64,000 nt of DNA, taken from assembly GCA_029215795.1 (NCBI GenBank), contig JARDYH010000001.1, positions 191,711,654 through 191,775,653 of the forward strand, in the 5' to 3' direction. Position 1 is the stretch's first letter; the number at the start of each line of letters is the position of its first letter. Below, piece by piece: positions 55,905 to 64,000 of this stretch. The notes under the pieces were generated by a model. It did no database searches. It saw only the letters and a list, made by a program, of their open reading frames with translations, and had not been told where the DNA came from. The translations under genes and the position numbers were made by a program. This DNA is from Anniella stebbinsi. Its lineage: Eukaryota; Chordata; Lepidosauria; Squamata; Anniellidae.

Positions 55905-56089
55905 GTATATGGTCACTATACTAGAGTGACCATATACAAAAGAAGGCAGGGCTCTGCAACTTTAACTGTTGTGATGAAGAGGGAATATCACCAGGAACTA
56001 ATTGCATACAAATGACACTGATTGAAATTCCCTTTTCTCTACAACTGTTAAAGTTATATGAGCCCTGTCCTCCTTTTCAGATGGTCAGC
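55905..56089. mobile_element. GGTGACCA-family MITE, head-to-head junction
   Basis: TTTGTATATGGTCACT, a 7-bp spacer ATACTAG, then AGTGACCATATACAAA form a head-to-head joint of two ends; from there one copy runs right through TTTAACTGTTGTGATGAAGA and GGAATATCACCAGGAACTAA to the end CCTTTTCAGATGGTCAGCCT. The left partner is only its terminal 16 bases. The right copy shares about 100 bp with 59165-59311. Confidence 0.7.
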
Positions 56090-56099
56090 CTATTTATGT

Positions 56100-57235
56100 A
56101 TTTATTACATTTCTAATCATCCCAATAACTAATGTTCTCTGGGAGGATTACAAAGTTAAAAAACTAAAATACCATAAAACAGTTAAAAATATAAACCACA
56201 ATAAAATATTTAAAAGAATGAAATACAATATAGAGTACTGAAAGAAGGGCCTCTCCCAAATACCTTAAAACCTAGGCAGCCTCATATGTGAGAAGGCAGT
56301 CTTTCAGAAAAGCTGATGCAAAGCCGTATAGGGCTTTAGAGGTCATAACTAACACTTTGAATTAGGCTCGGAAACAGACCAAAGGCTGCTGTAACAAGGG
56401 AGTCATGAAGCTGTTGTAACAAGGGAGTCATGTGTTCCCTGTAACTGGCACCAGCCAGTCAACAGTCTGGCTTCAGCATTCTGGACCAATGAAGTTTTTG
56501 AACAGTTTTCAAAGGCAGCCCCACTACTGCGTTACAGTAGTCCAAACGGGATGTAACTAAGGCATGTATGACCATGGCCAGATCAGACGTCTCTAGAAAT
56601 TGGCACTGTTGGCATACTAGCATCAGCTCTGCAAAGGCACTTCTGGTCACTGACGAAACCTGGGCATTCAGGTTCAGCGTGAAGTCTAGGAGTACCCCAA
56701 ACCGCGAGCCTGAGACTTTAAGAGAGTGTAACCCCATTGAGCACGGGTTGAGTCCCATTCCCTAATCTACCTTTCACCTCAGCAAAAGTATCTTTGAGTT
56801 GTCTGAATAATGCTTCAAATTGTTCACTTCATCCAGTCCATTATTGACATTAGATTTAGATGAAAAGAAGAGATAGAGCATACTTGTGGCACCAAACTCC
56901 AAAACTCCAGACAATCTCTCCCAGTGGTTTCATGTATATTTTAAATAGCATGGGGGATAAGATGGAGCTCTGAGGGACACCACAGGCCAACAGCCATGGC
57001 ATCAAACAGGAATTTCCCAGCACCACCTTCTGAAATCGCCCCTCTGGAGCCACCATATACAAGAGCCACCCCAGTCTGGAACCACCAAACACGAGTGCCT
57101 ACCAGTCCCATCTAAGACAGATGCCTCAAACAGATACCCCGGTTGATGGTGTTGAAAGCCCCAAAGAGATCCAGCACAACCAACAGGGACACGCTCCCCC
57201 TACCTGGTTTCCAGTATCTTACTATTGCCTCTTAC
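56100..57235 (-). pseudogene. L2-type LINE ORF2 fragment and 3' end
   Basis: Reading down the minus strand, codons at 57092-56856 give G-V-P-Q-S-S-I-L-S-P-M-L-F-K-I-Y-M-K-P-L-G-E, the RT block before the catalytic box; the box itself is damaged (H-K-Y-A near 56880). At 56758-56459 come L-L-D-x-x-L-N-L-N-A-Q-V and V-T-S-R-L-D-Y-C-N-A. The 3' end near 56100 has the complement of ATCATCCC...TTCTCTGGGAGGATTAC. Frameshifts are frequent. Confidence 0.8.
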
Positions 57236-57954
57236 AGGTAAGACGGAATCACCACTACCGTTACCAACTCAGCAAGTCCCCACCCCGTGTGCTTTTATAA
57301 GCCAGGGAGGACACACAAGTGGTAGGCATCACCTCTCCAAGGATTGTGTCCACAATCTCGGGCTATACAAACTGAAAAGTATTTATTATAAATGGACAAG
57401 CAAGGGCTAAAGTTACATCCGCTGGACCTGTATCGAACATGGCATCCAAACTGACAAACACACGACTGATTTCATCTGTGGAGTATAGCGCAAATTGGTC
57501 ACAAGGAGGGTTCCTAGTGCTACTATTCAAAAATCATTGTGTAGCTTTTCTTCATTCCTTAATGCTTTTGTGGTAAGAAAAAAGCTGGAAGAAGCAGTGA
57601 GAAAACACAGAAGAATTGCAAATGGAATAAGTCGCCATCTGGACGACCTGTAAAATTCTGTGAACGTAGCAGGGTGATTGCACAACAATAAACATTGTCT
57701 AGAAGCATCCTATGTTGCCCAGTTTATCGCTGAATATAGCCTTTGATGGACTAATCCAGGAGTGGGCAACCTGTAGGCCAAAACATCTGGACAATTGCTT
57801 TTCAGTAGATGTCATAAAAAATATTATTAGAAGTGGATCAGGCTGTTTTGAAATAGTATTTAAACATAGTTTATTTCTCTTCAGACTGTTACATTTTGAA
57901 CTTAAACAAGCCCATGAACATGGAAATTACTTTACTGTTTTAATATTTGTTGAC
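57236..57954. other. Unassigned sequence
   Basis: No supported gene. GGAGTGGGCAACCTGTAGGCC near 57757 is a fragment of the palindromic MITE family at 25203 and 25975. Confidence 0.4.
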
Positions 57955-58545
57955 TGGGGCTGGTTACAGGGAGCACACAACTCCCCTGTTAAAACAGCTC
58001 CATTGGCTTCCAGTCTGTTTCCAGGCACAATTCAAAGTGCTGGTTATGACCTACAAAGCCATATACGGCTCGGGTCCAGGTTTTCTGAAAGACCGTATTC
58101 TCCCTTAAGAGCCTGCCCGTCCCCTGAGGTCTTCAGGGGAGGCCCTTCTCTCCATCCCATCACAGGCACACCTGGTGGGAACATGGGACAGGGCCTTCTC
58201 GGTGGCGGCCCCGGGGCTATGGAACTCCCTTCCCAGGGAAGCTAGACTGGCTCCCTCCTTGCTGTGTTTTCGGAGGCAGGCTAAAACTTTTCTGTTTCAG
58301 CAGGTCTTTGGGGAGTAGTTCAGACCTTTGTGGATGTACTGCTTATAGTTTGGATTTTTTAATTATGTGTATTTAAAATGTTTTTAAATGTTTTAAATAT
58401 TTAAAAATTGTACTATATTTAATTATATTTTTAATTTTTGTATATCGCTATTTGTTTTAACTGTACATGTTTAAATTTGTAAGCCGCCTTGGGTCCCATT
58501 ATTGGGAAAAAATATATAAATAAATAAATATAAATAAATATATAA
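57955..58545 (+). mobile_element. L2-type LINE 3' end, second family
   Basis: AGCTCCATTGGCTTCCAGTCTG, TTCAAAGTGCTGGTTATGACC and GGCCTTCTCGGTGGCGGCCC-CGGGGCTATGGAACTCCCTT are L2 ORF2 C-terminal text (H-W-L-P-V, F-K-V-L-V-M-T, A-F-S-V-A-A-P-G-L-W-N-S-L-P). The 3' UTR ends in GTAAGCCGCCTTGGGTCCCA and an AAATA-rich tail near 58510-58545. The 3' block differs from the CCCAGAGAGCTTCGG families, so it is a different L2 subfamily. Confidence 0.85.
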
Positions 58546-59043
58546 AAAAAATTGTGCACCTTTGAAAAGCTCTAATAGAATTGCGCTTAATGGGATGAGA
58601 GACATAGGAGAATTCTATCACTCCAACCTGAGGATCTAGCAATTATGTTTCATAATGTCCCTTGTGGAATAATTTTCAGGAGGGGTTTCACATACTTGTA
58701 GTTAACAATTTTTTTAATCAGGGTCTGTTCGATGCAATTTTTTTATTTAAGAGATATGAATAAATATGTAATCTGGCATGTAGCACTCTTGGCTATCACA
58801 ACTAAGATAATCAGGAAAAGCTCTTTAGAAGACATAGCTTCTTCTTGGCTGTGCAAGGGAAGGCTTTAGTTGATATATTTTAAACGTTACTATTATTTTG
58901 CTCTGGCTAGTGCTGGTGATCATGAATGGCAGTTAGATTCAAAAATCTGTCTCCAGTGGATGGAATGTGGGAGGCTTCTAATTCAGCAGAGAAATACTGC
59001 TGCTGTGCACAGCCCAAGCTGTAGACCTCGGACCACATAGAGT
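58546..59043. other. Unassigned sequence
   Basis: No supported feature. Confidence 0.4.
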
Positions 59044-59311
59044 AGGGTGACCAGATAAAATCCAGGTCAGGGCTCATGTAACTTTAACAGTTGTAGAGAA
59101 AAGGGAATTTCAGCCAGTGTTAAAGTTGCAGGGGCCCTGCCTTCTTTTGTATATGGTCACTCTAGTATAGTGCATGCAACTTTAACTGTTGTGATGAAGA
59201 AGGAATATCACCAGGAACTAATTGCATACAAATGACACTGGCTGAAATTCCCTTTTCTCTACAACTGTTAAAGTTACATGAGCCCTGACCTGGATTTTAT
59301 CTGGTCACCCT
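59044..59311. mobile_element. GGTGACCA-family MITE, inverted double copy
   Basis: The first about 77 bases (from AGGGTGACCAGATAAAATCC) are mirrored by the last about 77 (ending GGATTTTATCTGGTCACCCT). Inside, a short copy runs from 59044 to about 59164 and ends GTATATGGTCACT; after the spacer CTAGTAT a second, opposed copy follows. The spacer is the reverse complement of the ATACTAG at 55905-56089. No coding part. Confidence 0.8.
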
Positions 59312-59959
59312 AGCACAGATGAAGTAACCTGGCAAGATGGAGAAGAAAGGCTGGGTCACCAAGGTGAAACACACAACCAAGGCCAGAAGCCTTTCCAAGG
59401 CTCCCATGATCACTTCATAAGCTATCAGGTCTACACACAGCCAGCCCTCCCCATGAAGCAGAGTGAAGCATCTACTTTATGCAAGAGGTCACAAGGAGCA
59501 GCAGATTGGGCACCACCAGTGGTATACAACAGCCAGGATTCACAGGGTCAAAGGGTCAAGACTTTTTGATTACCAGAGATGGTAGCATCATCTGCCACTG
59601 TCCTCAGACTTCCTTGTTCCCTCTGAGCTGGCTGTAATTCTCACAGTAGCTGGGTAGGGAGATAGATATTCCCAGCAGCAATACATTGTTATGAGCTGTC
59701 CATATGGTAACGTAAACCTTGGGGGGGTAGCTTGATTGAGAATGGGTAATTAAGACTATTAGCTTTACAAAAGACCTGTTCCATCCTGATGGAGACTGAA
59801 AGTACTAGAACTGGTTTGTTGACGACTTCGAGATAAAATGTTTCTCCCTAATATTGGGAAAAGAAACTTCTGGGAAATCTGTGTGTCTATCTATCTCTAG
59901 ATAGATTTGCATACATATATAATATGTTTACACACACACATACACATAAAGCTATGGAC

Positions 59960-59991
<32 letters not shown>

Positions 59992-60129
59992 TATTATTTA
60001 TAACTGTTGCGGGAATATTTCAGGTATGATCATAACAATAGCTAGTAATAACAACATTTAAATGATTGAGAAACTAATATTGATTTCATGCTTCTAATAA
60101 AACCATGTATCTGTTCTCCTGTAAGATAG
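59312..60129. other. Unassigned sequence with an ATA microsatellite
   Basis: No gene supported. An (ATA)n run lies at 59961-59990 and short CA and TCTA runs lie at 59885-59948. Confidence 0.45.
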
Positions 60130-60540
60130 AACCAGCAATGTACTAGCTAGATGTGTTGAGCCTCATCATAATGAACTTTGGTCCACTAGCAACTATATGC
60201 ATTCTGTATTGTTTTAGTTTATCTTGACCTCCATCATTCATATGTGGTGCCTTTCTCTGTTTTGACTTAGAGACAAGTTACATCATTCTTCTGTGCTACC
60301 CTGTATTATTGTAAACTTTCCCCTGGTACAAAGGTGATTCTGTACAAAAAGCTAGATATGCTAATTCTGATGTTTCCAGTTTCCTATATAAGAGTGATAC
60401 CCTATATACTTAATTCAGTCAGAGGTCTATCTCTGGCTCCCTCAGCTGATGTGTCTTCTTCAATAAACCTATTCTTTAAGAAACCAATACGTGAGTATCT
60501 TTGGACTCCACTGTAACTGAGTATAATTGCTTGCATGAAT
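60130..60540 (+). mobile_element. LTR-like sequence of retroviral type
   Basis: A TATA box (CTATATAAGAG at about 60384) is followed by a CAGTCAGAGGTCTATCTCTG region, GTGTCTTCTTCAATAAACCT with the polyadenylation signal at 60462-60467, and a U5-like part. Spacing of TATA box, cap region and AATAAA fits the R region of a retroviral LTR on the plus strand. I could not fix the TG and CA ends or a duplication, and no coding sequence lies beside it, so it is probably a solo LTR. Confidence 0.5.
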
Positions 60541-60767
60541 ATAACTCCTTTGAAGTTATTGGGTGGGAAGTCACTGATCTATGGGAGGTCCCTTTCCCAT
60601 CTTAAGGTTATTCATCCCTAGTCTACATTTAGGCCAGTTACTGTATCAAAGCATTATAAAGAATTAGAGTAAAGATCTTTCTCATAAGGGATCTGTGATA
60701 ATAAATGACCCCTTTCTCATAAGAGGGAGTCATAGGCCTCCCTAGGGGACTCAAATTCCTGCCACAA

Positions 60768-61105
60768 TAACCCGCCTCTCTCTCTGGATCGAGGCAGGGA
60801 ACAACAACAAATATAAAACACAAAAACCACAAAATAGTTGAGATATTAAAAACAAATAAAAACCAATACATCATTAAAAACATCTTAAAATTCAACTGGA
60901 TAGGGCTGCCGGAAGAGAGCAGTCTTCACGGCTCTCTTAAATTCATTAAGACTGCTAATTTGTCTAATCTCCTCCGGCAGTCTGGGAGTGGAAGAAGAGA
61001 AGGTCCTCTGGGTAACACTCGTCAGCCTAGGACCTGAGTGTGCAGGGCGGATTATACGGGAGAAGGCAATCCCGCAGGTAACCTGGACCTAAACCATGTA
61101 AGACA
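60768..61105 (-). mobile_element. L2-type LINE 3' end
   Basis: AACCCGCCTCTCTCTCTGGA-TCGAGGCAGGGAACAACAAC at the low end and GAAGGTCCTCTGGGTAACACTC at 60998 match the L2 copy at 26932-27441 in the same order and direction. A short internal deletion removes text between CGTCAGCCTAGG and ACCTGAGTGTG. 5'-truncated near 61105. Confidence 0.85.
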
Positions 61106-62699
61106 AACACAGCTAATTGCATTTTTGGACTCTCTTTGGGGGCATGGATATGGGGACTGTCACAATGAGTGAAATCATGACAATGTTTACACTACACCAC
61201 TGCCACCACCATGATTCTACATGCAACCCTTGAGGCTGCCGTGTTGTTAGACTGGTGCTCCAAGCCTCCAAACCAGTCCTTTGCGGATGCTTTCACACAG
61301 AGACATACCCCACCTGCACCATTCATATGCTCGTACTGCCTGCCTGCCTTGTAGTCAACCACCAAGTCACCTCCAACACTGCCCTGCAGCCTGTCACATT
61401 TAGACTGGGTCAGGCTCAGCATTAAGATAATTGCAGTGCAAATCTAATGACAAGTCAGTAAACTAGCAAAATGTCAAGCACAGATGTATCAGTCGAACAT
61501 GAGAGCAGTTCAAGGACGGAGTAGTCAGCAAACAAGCCAAGGTTAAAGGCACAGTATTACCAAGCAAGAGGGAGAGTTCCAAGAGATAGGTCTGAGGTGT
61601 GTTCAAGGTCTAAACACAGGTAAGGAGAGGGACTATAAGACCATTAAGCCCAGCATCTAAAATTGTCAAACAGCATCATTGTCAACTGACTTTTTCAGAA
61701 TGTACCTTGACTGTGCAGAGAGAGCTGCCCGGCCAATTGCTACTGGGTCAGGTGTACAGGGGAAGGTCAGGTGTCCAAGGGGAAGGTCAGGTGTACACGC
61801 TTATGACATATCAATTAGAGTGCCAGAGGTCTTCTTCACTAGGGATGACTGTTGTGGGAAAATCCTGATTGCTTTTTGGTTCATCGGATTCCTACATGGG
61901 CCCCAACTCTGCAAGCATTCATGAACTGAGCAACAGGTCACTTGGCATATCCAGGTTCTTAGGCACATCCGAAGTGACTCTTTGGATCCCTGTCTTAAGC
62001 CTTTAACAATAACTTTATAAGTCAAGAGGGGAGTACTATTTCTCTTTACACCTGCTATTCTGTCAGATAATGTGTATTTTACTTCCAACTTTTACTTACC
62101 TAATAAAATTTCCTTGGATGTCAGTTTTGTGGCTAGTCATTCTGTATTTGTAGCCTTTAAATTGAATAAAAGAAAAATGGATGTGGAGCTTCACCAAATT
62201 TATGAATTTTATTGCACATAGTCAGTACATCCATGAATGCTGGATAAGAACACCACATTGTTTCAAAAATAGAATTAAACATTTCAAACTGTCCAAATAG
62301 TACAGTTAATAAATGTTAGCATGGGCTTGCATTTTGATGGTTTATATTTTCCTGTTAAAACAAGAATTATATTTCTATAAAGAATTCATCAGAGTGATAA
62401 TAATAGAAGACATACAGATGTTCTGTTAAAGGATAAAAAGGGAATGAAATAACAGGCCTTTTTAAGTCACTTGTATGTCATTTTTATGTATTCAGTATGA
62501 CACTTAATTTAAAACATTTTTCTTCATAAGTTACACACAGCTCATGTTTTAAAACATGTTAGATGGATCTGCCCTGTTTCTTCCTGACCCTTTTCATGAA
62601 TCAAATAAAAAATCATGGAGCATAAAAATGATCTAAAATATATCCTATATAAAAAACCCATAAGTTTAAATATGTCACTTTGCTAGTAAATTTTCTGAT
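61106..62699. other. Unassigned sequence
   Basis: No supported gene. A small tandem repeat of GGGGAAGGTCAGGTGT lies at about 61745-61798. The stretch 61455-61700, rich in AAGG and GTTCAAGG words, is reminiscent of LTR sequence, but I cannot set any ends. Confidence 0.4.
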
Positions 62700-63345
62700 G
62701 TATATAACTGCCTAACCTAGTTGGACGACTTCTGTAGTGAGCTTGTTAGTGAGCAGAAATATGGACTTCAAGGAGTTCCAAAATGCTAAGAGACCTGTAG
62801 TAGTCTAACACAGTAAATAGATTTTAGCAGGCTTTAGCTGACAACAGTAGGCTTCATTCCCTGGGTGGGCCTCTCACAGTTATGTCGCCCTTTTCTCATA
62901 GAGTTTTATCTGAAGATGACCTGAGAGGTTTTTACTCCTAACCAGGCACTAGGGAAAGGGAAATAGTGTCCCAAGTTTAGATGCTCTGGGAACCTGTGAG
63001 AGGGAGCCCCCCTCCCCGCTCATTCTGACAGTGGAGAGGGATGTAGCCTGTCAGCTCCTGAGAGCTAGGTAGGCATCTATCAGAGGAGCCTATAAGATCC
63101 AATCCACAAGCTTCGTACTTCGGTCTCGCTTCGGAGGGCAATGCGCACTGTTAGCCTGGAGAACTTCTGTTGTTCAAGGGATGGCTTCCATCTATCATGG
63201 GGACCCCGACAGACACCCAGCTATGAGATCTTGATTAGCTGGAAGGAGGTGTGGACTTTGTTTGCATGTATATATTCTGCATCCATTTTCTATCAATAAA
63301 CTGTCAACTTTTTGCACAAGTGGCTTCTTTCATCTTGGTAACCAA
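62700..63345 (+). mobile_element. Possible LTR
   Basis: A TATAAGATCC block near 63090, a GC-rich leader (TTCGGTCTCGCTTCGGAGGG) and AATAAA at 63295-63300 followed by TTTTTGCACAAGTGGCTTC give the order promoter, R, polyadenylation site seen in LTRs. No ends, duplication or coding neighbour could be found, so the call is weak. Confidence 0.35.
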
Positions 63346-64000
63346 AAGGATTTGATTGATGACTGGGACCTGGCAGAGCCAGAACCCAGATTTAACACAA
63401 CTTCTTTATGCACAAGCATCAGTGTTGTTTTAGAAACTTCAAAAAGGAACCATACCTGTACCCAAAGCGATGCCAGAATAGGAAAAGTATGGTAAAATTA
63501 TCCACCCAGAAAACTGCCTTGACTTCAAGGTCACCTAGCTCTTCACGGTCAATGGCAGAATTCAATTCTTAACTATTCTGCTTTTCTTAGGGGAACATTT
63601 AGCATTCAGTCCTTCTGCATTCAGAGCTTTGAAAGCCTTGAATTGGACTTTGAAGGCTGAAACTCAGAAATAGGCAAAATAAGCTAGGTTTAACCCCTGG
63701 GCAGAAAAAACCTGATATCATTTCCTCCAGGCACTGCCAGGAAGAAGGGCACTAAGGGCCAAATCAGAAGTCACCTTAATAGCATGAATACTATTAATGT
63801 GCACATTAATAGCAGCTGTGGGAAAGCCAAAGTAGCCTCAGAATGAAGGGGAATGGAAGTTTAATTCTTTCTCTCCCTGCCATGACACCCCCCCCCACAA
63901 AAAAAAAAAAATCTCTCCAAAGCTGTTGCATATCAGTGTACCCTTCCACTGGCTGCTCAGCATATGTTCACACTGCTACTGACATTAAAAAAACATGTAA
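63346..64000. other. Unassigned sequence
   Basis: No supported feature. A C run and an A run adjoin at about 63887-63911. Confidence 0.4.

Noticed and set aside
62700..63345. Possible full provirus after the LTR-like sequence
   Set aside because: No gag, pol or env text follows up to the end of the window and no primer-binding site could be placed.

Overview
The window looks like nuclear DNA from a squamate reptile, most likely a lizard. It is AT-rich and holds many L2 and CR1 LINE fragments, a DIRS-type tyrosine-recombinase retrotransposon, an L1 of the squamate type, SINE pieces like the Sauria SINE, and many short inverted-repeat DNA transposons. I found no host exon, tRNA, rRNA or bacterial-type operon. 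Everything I can name with confidence is a mobile element or a relic of one, so this is intergenic or deep intronic sequence. The organism call rests on recognising repeat families, not on a host gene.

Layout. 0-10 kb: mostly unrecognised sequence with several MITE-like elements (994-1404, 1738-2111, 2712-2936, 4797-5212), an L2 3' end (3020-3452), a CR1 3' end on the minus strand (5986-6525) and a GCGC-rich MITE (9124-9440). 10-15 kb: three L2 fragments in the plus direction and a short L1 3' end (13664-14089) with a 14-bp target-site duplication. 15-21 kb: a nearly complete DIRS element on the minus strand (15018-20876) with inverted ends, an internal complementary region and gag, RT-RNase H and tyrosine recombinase genes. 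21-38 kb: MITEs, SINE pieces, CR1 pieces and two L2 copies on the minus strand, the longer at 33944-36325. 38.2-39.8 kb: a hAT-like non-autonomous element with an exact 8-bp duplication, several hairpins, a 176-bp tandem duplication and many splice-donor-like motifs.

40.3-51.5 kb: one old CR1-like LINE, broken into six colinear pieces by five later insertions: a solo LTR (41202-41574), a DNA transposon carrying a tandem array (42230-43295), an L1 (43621-48248), a 475-bp element (48964-49438) and a hAT-like element of about 960 bp (49769-50727). 51.5-64 kb: further CR1 and L2 pieces, a tRNA-derived SINE, two related GGTGACCA-family MITE loci and two LTR-like sequences with a TATA box and AATAAA signal.

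How the genes work together. In the DIRS element, Gag would package the RNA, RT-RNase H would copy it, the inverted ends and internal complementary region would template a circular intermediate, and the tyrosine recombinase would insert that circle. All catalytic residues of RT, RNase H and recombinase that I can place are present; gag carries one apparent frameshift. The L1 at 43.6 kb keeps a long open RT frame but has lost the end of ORF1 and most of the endonuclease, so it cannot move by itself.
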